Source: Paulinella micropora
Taxonomy: Eukaryota > Cercozoa > Imbricatea > Euglyphida > Paulinellidae
Assembly (NCBI GenBank): GCA_019918135.1
Contig: WBZZ01006915.1
Location: 35,001 to 99,000, forward strand
Direction: 5' to 3'
DNA: 64,000 bases
Shown piece after piece: positions 24,831-34,900 of this stretch (the stretch's first letter is position 1; every line of letters starts with the position of its first letter). The notes beneath the pieces are model-generated. The model was not told where the DNA came from. It was given only the letters and a program-made list of their open reading frames with translations, and made no database searches. A program made the translations under genes and the position numbers.

Positions 24831-25568
24831 CTACACGGGTGGCCCCGGCCCCAGGGCGAGGCGGACCAGCTCGCGCGCCGACAGCCAGCCCAGCAGGTGC
24901 TGGTGTAGCCAGCGGGGCAGGTTGTGTGCGAGGTCCCCGGCCTCCGGGCAGACGCTCCTCGGCACCGCCTCCGGCCCGGCCGTCGCGGCCAAGCACAGCA
25001 GCAGGTAACCCCAGACCCACGCCGCCGAAGGGCACGGGCGCAGTTCTTGCAGCAACGCGGCGAAGCGCTGTAGACCCGGCGACGGGCCCGGGGGCAGCCG
25101 CTCGTGCCACAGCGCCAGGACCAGACCCCAATCCCGCGCCCGCCAGAGCCTTTCGACGGACCAGGCGCGGTCGGCGCCGGGCAGCGACTGGGCGGCTGGC
25201 CCGGCCCCGCCCACGCGGACGGCCGGGGCCGGCTGCAGGGGGGCCTGCGCCAGCCAGCGGGGGCCGCGCTGGTGCAGGCGTGAGCCCCCCTGGTGCAGGT
25301 CATCGGCGGACGCCTCCAGCCCGTGCGCGGGGGGAGCCTGCCCCGTGAGCGGGCACCAGCCCCCGTGGCGGCCGCACTGCTCCGGGGCGCAGAGATGTAG
25401 GCGGCCGGACGCTGCGCACGCTGCCAGGGCCGACCCGGGCCGTAGGCGCAGCCAATGACAACTCTGGTCACAGCGGTGGACGACCACGTCCACCGCGCCC
25501 GCCGTGACAGCCTGGCTGCGCCACGCCTCGCTCAGCTGCAGGTCTTCGTCGTGGGGATCCCAGTGCAT
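24831..25568 (-). CDS. Cys/His-motif protein, unknown
   Basis: From the ATG at 25,568 (MHWDPHDEDLQLSEAW), 245 residues. Residues about 30-80 contain a zinc-binding-like cluster: HRCDQSCHW, then SGRLHLCAPEQCGRHGGWCPLTG. The order HxC...C...CxLTG recalls the short motif of the herpesvirus UL92-type late-transcription proteins, but the match is small and I would not name it. The rest is helical and Trp/Leu-rich (ARDWGLVLALWHERLP, LPRWLHQHLLGWLSARELV). The frame ends at a GTGTAG that also reads as a possible splice donor, so this may be the first exon of a longer gene with the 22.1-24.7 kb coding region. Confidence 0.5.
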   Translation of the reverse strand: MHWDPHDEDLQLSEAWRSQAVTAGAVDVVVHRCDQSCHWLRLRPGSALAACAASGRLHLCAPEQCGRHGGWCPLTGQAPPAHGLEASADDLHQGGSRLHQRGPRWLAQAPLQPAPAVRVGGAGPAAQSLPGADRAWSVERLWRARDWGLVLALWHERLPPGPSPGLQRFAALLQELRPCPSAAWVWGYLLLCLAATAGPEAVPRSVCPEAGDLAHNLPRWLHQHLLGWLSARELVRLALGPGPPV

Positions 25569-25836
25569 CCCGTCCCGGGCAAACTAGGCTGGGGAGGAAG
25601 AGGGAGACGCGGGGGGGGGGGGGGGGGTGAGAAGAAACGGAGAAGGCCGACGCCCCGCGCCCCTTTGTCTCTCCCCCCCTCCCTCGCTCTTTCCCCCTCC
25701 CTGCTCTCCTCACTCGCTTCACTCCCCCCGACGGCCGGGGAGGAGCGGGTTGGTCACACCCGGGGGGCCGCCTAGGTTTGTGCTGTATACCCAAACACAC
25801 CAGAACTCGCCAGGACGCACGAGGCCAAGCCAGCGA

Positions 25837-28800
25837 ATGCCGTCCAAGAAAAAGGGCAAGAACAGCGCGCCCGCGCCGAAGAAGACAAAGGAATTGCCAG
25901 GAGACCTCCAGCAGTTAAAGGCAGCCCTAAAGGAGGCATTCGAAAACGCCCACAACACATGGGAAACTAATAACATAGACGAAAAGAAAAAAGGGAATTA
26001 CAATGGACGAGCAGAGGCATTCCTCAAGTGGCTATATAGCCAACAGGACAAAATAGAGTTGAGAGGGGCCGTGAAGTTCTTGCTGGCATACCTGCGGGGG
26101 AAAGACTTCGCTCGTCCGCTACAACTACCCCAGCAAGATTGGGCAGCAATCACCAAGACGGGTGGTCGGCTTTACAATGGAATGATCAAGACATTGGTGC
26201 AAAGCGCGGACGGCGCTGGGAGCGAAGGCGACGCCACTGGGGGCGAAGGCGACGAAGCCAAGGGAGGCAATGGCGACGAGGAAGAAGATGGAGACGAGCC
26301 AGCGGAGGAAAAAGCGGATAACGATGCCGCGGGGGGCGCCGGGGGCGAAGAGGAAGAAGAGGAAAAAGAAGAGGAAGACGCTGCCCGGGAGATCACTGAG
26401 GGCCAACACGGCCCGGAAAACGACGTCCCAGAAAATGACGGCCCTCCGGTTGCGACTGGGCCTCCAGGAGCAAGGGGCCCGGCGGCACCGAAGAAAGAAC
26501 CGCCGGCGGACATGGACGCGTTAGCAGAAGCCTTAAGAGAAGCCTTGAAAGCAGCCTTTGCAGCACAGCCAGCTAAGACAGAGGGTAAGCAAAAACGTGA
26601 ACTTGAGAGGAAACAAAAGGGGTACCTAGGCCAAGCAAGCCAGCTCCTCCTCTTCTTGTGCAAACAGGAAGGAGCAGAGGTAGAGAAGGCAGTGGGCTCC
26701 TTGCTGGTATACCTACGGGGGAACGACTTCTCTCAGAAGCTACAACTAGACAAGGCAGCTTGGGATGCAATCACCGGCGTGGGTTCCGCTCAATACAAGG
26801 CGATGGTCAAGACAGTGGTGGCGAAACCGGCGGCCGCTGGGGGCGAGGAGAAGTCAGCACCGTCCTCCTCACGTGTCCGCAGACCAGAGGAAGAGGAGAC
26901 CGAGGAGGAAGGAGGGGGAATGCCCCGCTTAGAAGACGACGCACCAGACGGGAAAAAAACTCCAGTTGTGTCAGTTGCCGTGCCCGGCTCCAGTGTTGAG
27001 GAAGACGCCAAGCACCTCAAGACGGCCTGGACTAAACTCGTACAGGCAGGAAAGGTGACAGGACCTGTCCCCGACAGACTGAAGGCAGTGTTTGAGTACT
27101 CCCCCGCAGATGCAGCCACGAGGGCGGTGGCGGAGTCTCTGCAGCAGTTGCTGCGGACCTGGCTGCAGCAAGGCGCCGTCGGACTACTTAAGCTCTCGGA
27201 TGAAGCCGTGGCCCAGCTGGGGCTGGTTACCAGAACGAAGCTAGGAGAAGCGATCCGGGCGCTGCGGAGTGAGCAGCCGGAAGGCAAAGCACGACGACCC
27301 ACACCTGCAGCCCCCTCACCGGACACTAGGGCCACCCCCAGTAGAACGGCGCGGGCCAATCCCTCGACAGCGACCAGTTTGGAGGTGACCAATCCCTTGG
27401 CAGCGGCGACCGGCACGACGACGGAGACCAGTCTCTCGACTGAGACCAATCCCTTGGCGGCGGCGACCGGCACGACGGCGGAGACCAGTCTCTCGACGGG
27501 GACCAATCCCTCGGCGGCGGCGACCGGCACGACGGCGGAGACCAGTTCGGGGGGACTAGTCCCTTGGCGGCGGCGACCGGCACGACGACGGGGACCAGTC
27601 TCTCGACTGAGACCAGTCTCTCGACTGAGACCAATCCCTCGACGGAGACCAATCCCTTGGCGGCGGCCAGCGCGACGGCGGCGACCGACACAGAGTCGCC
27701 GCCAGACTCGGAACAGGCTTTTGTACGACAGGCCCGTGAGCTGGGCTCTGAGCTATTTGCGATGGTCGAGGCTTGGCAAGTGGTAAGTCTAAAACCTGTC
27801 TTGGACCTGGTAGGGGTAGGAACGCTGGCAGACGGACTGGCCGCCCCCCAACAGAAGGAGAAGGTGGAGCTGCAGCTCTTCGGGAGCCAGACTGTAGCAT
27901 CGTCCGGACAGCTACGCCCCCTTAGCGCAGCCGTCTTCAGGCAAGATGCAGACAAATCGGCTCTCTCGACCGTGGCCGGCAAGGGAACGCTTGTCCCCTC
28001 CCTACAGCCTATCTACAGGCTTCTTCTTGCGTTCAAATCGCTGCAGCAGCAGACAGATCAAGAGGAGCTGGTACGTGTACTGCCGGAAGCGGTAGTCGGC
28101 GCAAGTGCTGAAGCTAAGTATTTATTGAAAGACCGAGAAGTGGGGGTTTTGTTCCACCCACGCTTGGCATCCTTTACAAAAGCGTTCCTGTCGGGCGGGG
28201 CCCGAGAGTTCACGAGGAAGCTACTGTACCAGTCTGGCTACAAAAAAGGGCGAGAAAGTGCCGGGCAGTTGGATCCAATCCAATGGAATAGGTACCTGTG
28301 GAAGCTGCGGATGGCGATACAAAGGTACGAACCTCCGGTGGGTGGTGCGAAAGCTGACTGGAGCCAAGCCAAGCAGAACCTGCTGGCCGTACTGGTGCCT
28401 AGCCCGGTTAGGCCTGTTGTGGCGCCCCTGGTATCCGCCCTGGAGACGGTAGACGCGGCAACCAGGCTGCGGCGTGAGGAGGAGGCGCGGAGGGGGCAGA
28501 GGGGCGGCTGCGGCTGCAGCAGGAGGAGGCGCGGAAGGCGGCAGAGGGGCGGCTGCGGCTGCAGCAGGAGGAGGCGCGGAAGGCGGCAGAGGAGCAGCTG
28601 CGGCTGCAGCGGGAGGAGGAGGCGCGGAAGGCGGCCGAGGAGCAGCTGCGGCTGCAGCGGGAGGAGGAGGCGCGGAAGGCGGCAGAGGGGCGGCTGCGGC
28701 TGCAGCGGGAGGAGGAGGCGCGGAAGGCGGCAGAGGGGCGGCTGCGGCTGCAGCGGGAGGAGGAGGCGCGGAAGGTGGCAGAGGGGCGGCTGCGGCTGCA

Positions 28801-30667
28801 GCGGGAGGAGGAGGCGCGGACGGCGGCAGAGGAGCTGCGGCTGCAGCAGGAGGCGGCGCTGGCGCTGGCCCAGCGAACGGAGGACGAGGAGGCCAAGCGA
28901 GTGCAGGACGAGGGGGCCGGGCGGCGGGCGCGGACGCTGGCGGAGGCCAAGCGAGTGCAGCACGAGGAGGCAGAGCTACCGCCGGAGGACGCCGAGCTGG
29001 CGCCCCGGCGAACGGAGGAGGAGCTACCGCCGCAGGAGGTGCAGCAGCAGCTGGAGCAGCAGCGGCAGCTAGACGCGCAAAGGGAGGAGAAGGTGGCAGA
29101 CCAGCCGGACGCCGAGGAACCGACGGAAGAGGCGGTCGACCGACTGACGGAGCGGGTGGTCAAGCGTCTGCAAAAGGAAGTGAACGATGGACTGGCGAAG
29201 GAAGTGAAAGACCAACTGGAGGAGGCTAAGAAGAAGGCGGAGGCGCAGGTGGGGGACGAGGTCGCCAGGCAGCTGCTTCAGCTGCAGCAGGACGAGGAGC
29301 GCAGGCGGGAGGAGGAGGAGCGCAAGCGGCGGGAGGAGGAGGAGAAGGCGCGGGAGCAGCCTGACCAGGACCAGGCGCGGGCACGCCGGAGCCTACGTTA
29401 CCCTCGTCTCTTAACCGACCCACGCCCGGACCGCACTGACCTAGTCTCGTACTGCCATGCCCACGTCTGTGTTGCCACGGACTTTGAGGCCGACTGGGAA
29501 TTCGTGCGGTGGCTGGGCAACGCGCTGTCCGGCGCCGGGGACCTGCACCTGTGCCCCGACCAAAGCAGCGCCGCCCTCGCAGCCTACCTGTTCGGCCTGT
29601 TCACAGCCTGCGCCGTGCCTAACGACGACCAAGACAAAAAGGACGGACAGCGCGAGAAACTCCGCCAAAGGATCGTCTCTTTGCTGGGGCTGGGCTCGGC
29701 GGGTGGTGGGCGTTCCCTCTGGTGGGGGCAGCTGGGCGACGCGCTCAGGCACAAGATCCTGCGCCTGGTGCGGTACGGCTCGCCCGCTCCCCTGGACGTG
29801 GACCTCTTGTGGGGGGGGCTGGTCGCGCTGGCCTGTCTGCTGGAGCCCTCCGAGGTAGTGCTCGCGATCCGGGCGGCGCTGCCCTGGTGGAAAGCATCGG
29901 CTCCCGAAGCCGAGGACCAGCTACTGTGTACGACTGGGGGAGCGAAGGCAGAGAAGGCAGACACAGAGCGCTCAGCAAGCAGAGAGGAGGACACGGCAAC
30001 GGCGGGGCGCACAGCAAGCAGAGAGGAGGACACGGCAACGGCGGGGCGCTTAGCAAGCAGGGGGGCGGACACGGCAACGGCGGGGCGCTCGGCGGGCGGA
30101 GGGGCACGCACGGCAGCAGCGGGGCGCCCAGCCAGCAGAGGGGTGGACACGGCAGGCGGGCGGACAGGCACGAAAACCGCGGAGACTGCCTCTCCCCCTG
30201 CAAGCACAGATGAGGAGGAGGAGGAGGCTAAGCGCGGGGTCAACGCATTAGAAGGTTGGCAGCGGCAAGATCGCTCGCACAGGATCGTCAATCTGCCTGC
30301 AGCCCGTGAGCTCTTCCAGCGTGAGTGGAAGGCCCGTGGCCGGCCCCTGCGCCGCGAACCGCAAGTCACCGAGAACATCTTTAGACGGTACTTTCAGGAT
30401 TGCCTGGCCGACTGGGAGACTGGGGTACTGAGCGTGTCGTTGTACTCTGACCGCAAGACAGAAGGCAGGCCCCGCCGGCGGGAAAAAGAAGGAGCGGACG
30501 ATGACTACGAGAGAGATACGGACAGTGACCCGGAGGAAGAACCCGGACCGACGGAGACTTTGGGCGGCGGGTTCCGAAGTGGGCCCTGGTCGGCTCAGAC
30601 GGCAGGTATATTTCCAAGAACGAATACGTTTTTTCCTAGCTTCGTGAGGACGGAAAACGCTCTCTGA
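25837..30667 (+). CDS. Very large tegument-like protein with duplicated modules and coiled coil
   Basis: Starts at the ATG at 25,837 with a basic tail (MPSKKKGKNSAPAPKK). About 1,600 residues, not continuous in one frame. Parts in order: a roughly 95-residue helical module (ending WAAITKTGGRLYNGMIKTLVQ); an acidic linker; a second copy (ending WDAITGVGSAQYKAMVKTVV); a more distant third; a Thr/Ala-rich repeat region (TNPLAAATGTTAETSLST units); a folded section; a tandem array of the 16-residue unit RLRLQREEEARKAAEG predicted to form a long single-chain or coiled-coil helix; a Glu/Arg-rich helix; a second folded domain (CVATDFEADWEFVRWLGNAL); five 13-residue repeats; and a final RRYFQDCLADWETG domain. 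Nothing matches a named family. Size, charge and modular build resemble herpesvirus large tegument proteins by analogy only. Confidence 0.6.
27388..27665 (+). repeat. Roughly 54-bp in-frame tandem repeats, Thr/Ala-rich
   Basis: About five degenerate copies of a unit containing GGCGGCGGCGACCGGCACGA and GAGACCAGTCTCTCGAC, encoding Thr/Ala/Ser-rich linker sequence (TNPLAAATGTTAETSLST). Units differ by small deletions, so copy number is likely to vary. Confidence 0.85.
28470..28860 (+). repeat. 48-bp tandem array encoding a helical repeat
   Basis: About eight copies of a 45-48-base unit with core GGCTGCGGCTGCAGCGGGAG followed by GAGGAGGCGCGGAAGGCGGC. One frame encodes RLRLQREEEARKAAEG, alternating basic and acidic residues typical of a rigid single alpha-helix. 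Other frames give Gly/Ala- or Cys/Arg-rich sequence. The near-identity of units implies recent expansion or homogenisation. Confidence 0.9.
29967..30155 (+). repeat. 39-bp in-frame tandem repeats
   Basis: Five units of 39 bases around AGCAGAGAGGAGGACACGGC, each encoding a 13-residue unit such as SASREEDTATAGR. The first three are nearly identical and the last two diverged. They form a linker between two folded sections of the large protein. Confidence 0.85.
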
Positions 30668-30975
30668 TCCAGTAGATGGTTGAAGGTGGGCCCGGTTTTC
30701 TTGACCGCTTCCTCACTCCACAGAGAACAACGGTGGCAACCCCCCCCCCCCCCCCGTCCGCCGCTCTCTCTCTTCCGGTGTGTGTTCCGTCCGCGCCAGG
30801 GGGTCTGTGTACTGACCCTGGTAGTAGTAGCAGTAGTCGTAGCGCGGTGAGCGCGGGCCTGCTGTCTGATTTTAATTAAAAGCCCACTGACTCGGATTTT
30901 AATTAAATGCCTACTGACTCGGCTGGTGTAGGGGGAGCGGTGCTTAGGCGTCAGGCTCGGCCGGGGGAGCGGTGC
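30668..30975. repeat. Gene-free gap with C run and small direct repeats
   Basis: Between the 3' ends of convergent genes. It holds a C run at about 30,740-30,755; two copies of an ATTTTAATTAAA...CTGACTCGG unit of about 27-29 bases at about 30,869-30,922, with ATTAAA at 30,875 and 30,902 as candidate variant polyadenylation signals for the plus-strand gene; and an exact 32-bp tandem duplication (30,931-30,962 and 30,963-30,994) that also covers the end of the minus-strand gene, so each copy carries a TTAGGCGTCAGGCTCGGCC tail. Confidence 0.75.
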
Positions 30976-31614
30976 TTAGGCGTCAGGCTCGGCCGGGGCC
31001 GCGAGCAGTGGCACGCGATCGGCCTGCAGGACCTGCCGCTGGTGTCTGACTAGCACCGTGGCGGGCGCCGTGGCGCTGTGGTCGGCCGCGACCACGACGC
31101 GCAGCGGCAGCGGTGCCAACGGCAGCGCCCACTCTCTCTCGTCAATGAGCCACGCGCGGAGCGACTTGTACCGGGCGGACGTGGCGCGCCGGAACCGGAG
31201 GTCCCTGACCGAGCAGTCGGAGCCGTCTGGCTGTTGCTTGTGTTCGCCGTCCAAGCGCAAAGTGGTACGCGACCGCGGGCGCCGGCGGCCGCTGCGAGTG
31301 GCTGGCTACGCTCAGGCTGTAGTCGAGCAGCCCGGGGGAGGCAGGCCGGCCCAGCGGCACACTGTCCCCCTCCTCACGCGCGCACAACGAGTCCAGCAGC
31401 GCGACCACCTCGTGCGCCCGATCCGGGCGGACGGAGGTATTGGGCAGCACGGCCCAGTGGCGTTCGGCCGCGGGGCGCTCCGGCCCCCCCGGGGGGCCCT
31501 TTCCAGGCACAGCATGACTTGTCCGCCCGCCGGCAGGTCTACGGACCAGCCCTTGAGCAGCCACACGGGCTCGGCTTCGGCCTGGCGGCCCGGCGGCCCG
31601 TGTTCGGCTTCCAT
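30976..31614 (-). CDS. Small unknown protein of about 210 residues
   Basis: Likely start at the ATG at 31,614 (MEAEHGPPGRQAEAEPVWLL), stop at 30,976. It is not continuous in one frame. Recognisable protein-like stretches are VWLLKGWSVDLPAGGQVMLCLERA, RPDRAHEVVALLDSLCAREEG, LLDYSLSVASHSQR and, at the C-terminus, YKSLRAWLIDEREWALPLAPL. The beta-strand-rich pattern could be a small jelly-roll or immunoglobulin-like fold, but no motif fixes it. Upstream is a 290-base G/C-run region. The stop lies within a 32-bp tandem duplication. No family is recognised. Confidence 0.45.
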
Positions 31615-31906
31615 CCCGGGGGCGCTGGTCGGCGGACGGTTGGGGGAAAAAGGACCCCCTCCCCACGCACAGGGCTGGGGAGGGGGCACCCCCTTCCTTC
31701 CCCCTCTGCCTGGTCTGGGGGGGGGGGGGCACCCTTCCCCCCCCTTGGGTGGCAGGAAAGATTCGGCCTGGGGGTCTGCGGGAGGGGGCACCCCCCCATC
31801 TCTGCCCCTCTGCCTGGTCCGGGGGGGGGGGGGGGAGTGGCGTCCCCCCCCCTGCCACCCAAGGGGGGGGGGGGAGGGGGGGGGGGCGCCCCCCCGGCTA
31901 GGCCGT
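31615..31906. repeat. G/C-run gap with internal direct repeats
   Basis: About 290 bases between two minus-strand genes. It contains at least six G or C homopolymers of 8-20 bases and two diverged copies, about 105-110 bases apart, of a unit containing GGGAGGGGGCACCCCC and CTCTGCCTGGTC. No coding potential beyond low-complexity Pro/Gly frames. It could hold the promoter of the 30,976-31,614 gene. Confidence 0.7.
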
Positions 31907-34900
31907 TCACACGACGCAGACGCCGCCGTCGGTCCGGCGGCGCAGGCTGCGCGGCAGCTGGCCCTCGGCGGCGGGCACGTCCTCGGCCATGCAGCCGGCC
32001 CCAGCAAGACGTGCAGCAGCACGTAGTGCGCAGGCCGTGCCGGCGGCGCGGGCCACCAGCTCACGCCCGGCTCGCCCGTCCTGGCGTAACAGACGACTAG
32101 CGAGTGCTCGGCCCCCGGCTCTGGCTCGGGCGCCGGCTCGGGCGCCGGCTCGGGCTCGGGCTCGGGGGGGGGCCCAGTCCGCGGCGCGCAGGACCCACAG
32201 CACACAGGTGCCACGCACTAGCCGCACTTCGCCGCCGAGGCCGGACAGCTTGCCGATCTCGCGCAGCGCGTGCTTGTAGGCCAGCGGGGTCGGGGCCCAG
32301 CGGAACTCGGCGTCCAGGAGCCCGCCGGGCGGTGGGCGCCGGTGCGCCAGCTCCGTGAGCGCGCGCGAGGCCCGCCAGCAGTCAGGAGATTGCAGGGCCA
32401 GCCGGTGCGCGGCGGGCAGGGTGGCGGGCGGCCGCGGCCTCGCGTCCTGGCGCCACCAGTCGGGCGGGTACAAGGCGTAGTAGCCCTGGCGGAGGCCGCG
32501 GGGCCCGAGGCGCCGCGCCGACACGGGGGCCGTGCGCCAGCGCCAGCAGCGGCAGGCCCAGAGCGCCCGGATGGCGCAGAGGAGGGCGAGGTCGGGGGGC
32601 AGGTCCTGGCCCTGGAGGCGCGCCAGGCTGCGCTGGGCCCGGCGCAGCCCGGCCAGCACGGCGGCCGCCGCCGGGCCCGCGCGGGTCTGGCACACGCGCG
32701 GGGGCTCGAGGCGCGGGGTGCGGTCCCGCTGGCGCCGGAGGTAGTGCCACACGCAGCCCGGCGCCGGCACGCACCAGTCCACGGCGCGGGCGGCGCAGAG
32801 CACGCGCGCGAAGCTGAACTCCTGCAGCAGCGCCCGCAGGCCGCCGTCCACTGCGTGCTGTGCGTTGAGCACCACCAGCACCCGGGCGCCGCGGAGCAGC
32901 CGGGCGGCCTCGCCGTGCCGGGCGGCCAGGATGACGGGCGGCGCGTACCCGTCGCGGCGCACCCCGGCCTGGGCGGCGAGGTCGACCTCCCAGGCGCAGA
33001 CGCGGGCGGCCCGGAGGTCGAGCAGCACCGGCAGGCCCGGCAGCGCGGCGCCCGGCGGCAGGTCCAGCCCGCACGCGGCGCCGCTGAGGCTCACGAACGG
33101 GTGGTGCCGGGCCAGCCACGCCCACCACGACGCGCCCGTCGTCCGCGCGTCCAGCAGGCACAGGGTTGTGCCCGGGGCGCGGCCGAGCGCCAGGCCGCGC
33201 CACCAGGCGGACCACCCACGCCGCTCACGCCGCCTGGCCCACCTCCACTGCACGAGGGCCCGCGCAGCGGGCTCCCCCCACGAGCGGGCCCGCCGGTCCG
33301 CCGCGGCCACCGCCTCGGCCTCGGCGCGAGCAAACAGGTCCCACGCCGTCGGGGCGCCCTCCTCCAACCGCGGCCGCTTGGCCCGGGGGAGCGGGGCCGG
33401 CCGCCCCTGGTCGGCCAGGGCCGCGAGCAAGTGGCCCCGGGCGGCCTCGAACTGCGGCCGGGCGCAGTGCAGGCGTAGCGCCAGCCGCTCACCGTGCAGC
33501 ACCAGCCGGCCGGCGTGCGCCCCCAGCAGGACTCGCAGCCAGACGAGCGCCGCGCAGGCCGCGCCCGGGGCGGGGCCCCCGGCCGGCAGGCAGGCGGTGG
33601 GGCCGGGGTCCGCGGCGGACAGCCACTGGCCCAGCAGCCCGCGCTCGGCCGCTCCCCGGAAGCAGGCCGGGCGCCCGGCGGCCGGGCCGGCGGGGCAGGC
33701 CGGGGGCCGGGCGTCGTCGGCCGCCGGGCGCAGGTGCAGCCAGCATTCGTAGGCGCCGGCGAGGCGGACCCAGAAGCGGGCGGGCGCCACGCGCAGGTCG
33801 ACGCAGTACGCGTTCCAGGCCGTCGCGCTGCACTCGCGGCAGGCGCAGGGCTCCCCCGCCTCCGGTTCGTCGTCCCCGCGGGCGCGCCGGCCGGCCGGGC
33901 GCGCGGCGCCGCGCGGCCGCAGCCAGCCCGCGGCGGACCAGGGGGCCACCCACTCGGCCGGCCCGCGGAAGTTGGACGCCTGCCAGTAGCGGTAGCGAGC
34001 GTCCTCGCCTGCCAGGGCCCGCAGCGCCAGCCGCCAGCACGCGTCGGTGGTGGCCCGCGTCGGCCGGCCCTGCGACCGGAACCAGGCGCAGCCCGCTAGC
34101 AGGAAGTCCAAGTCGCGGCCAAAGTCGTCGTCCGGTGCCGCGGGCGCGCCCGCGGGCGGGCCAGCGGGCGGGCCAACGAGCGCGCCGGCGGGCGTGCGTG
34201 GCCCCCCGCCCAGGGACGGGGGCAGCACCCACCGGCCCGCCCGCGGGCCGAGTCCGCCCACCACGCACAGGCCGGCCCCAGGACGGGCGGCGGCGGGCCG
34301 GGCGGCGGCGGCGGGCCGGGCGGCGGCGGCGGCCCGCCGGGCGGGGGCGGCGGGGGTGGGCCCGCCGGCTCGGGGGCGCCGCCGGCCGGCGCGGCCAGGC
34401 CGCGCAGCCAGCGCAGGACGGCCAGGGTGTAGGGCACGGGCTCCTCGGCGGGCAAGTGGTTCGCCGCGGCCTGCGCCCGGAGCAGCTGGTCCCTGTCCTG
34501 CCCCGCCACGCCCTGGAGCAGCGCGCCGAGGTACGCCGCCCAGCGCTCCTCGGGCGCGGGCCGGCAGGGGCGAGCCTGGTACAGCCTGGCCTGCCACGCC
34601 AGCCACAGCGGTAGCCAGGGTGGGACGCCGCCCGGCCAGCGGCGCGCCTCGCGGCGCACGAGCGCCAGCCGGTCCAGCAGCAACCGGGGGGGGGGGGGGG
34701 GGGGGCGCCGCGTCCGCGTTGTCGTCAGGGGGCCCCGGCTCCGGCTCACGCGCTAGCTGTTCGGCGCACCACCACGCGGCGCGCTCCCACTCCGGCCCGC
34801 CACCGAGCCCCGCCAGCGCCAACGAGTCCAACCATAGGGCGAACACTAGGCACGGAGGGGCGGTGCGCCGGCGGTGGCACGAGTTGACCAGCGCGCGGGC

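Noticed and set aside
28470-28860. Possible CRISPR-like array
   Set aside because: The units are contiguous, in frame and without unique spacers. It is a coding tandem repeat.
30369-31010. Possible terminal repeat or origin of replication in the 30.7-31.0 kb gap
   Set aside because: Only small local tandem duplications are present, with no dyad symmetry or long repeat found elsewhere in the window.
32900-33250. Weak resemblance to a CRESS-Rep or superfamily 3 helicase in the 31.9-35.3 kb protein
   Set aside because: Only the spacing of hydrophobic strands is similar; the signature motifs are not convincing, so no helicase is called.
32270-33478. 400-codon plus-strand frame opposite the 31.9-35.3 kb gene
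   Set aside because: Extreme GC content suppresses stop codons on both strands. The frame is low-complexity Arg/Gly/Pro/Ala with no domain, while the minus strand has protein-like texture.
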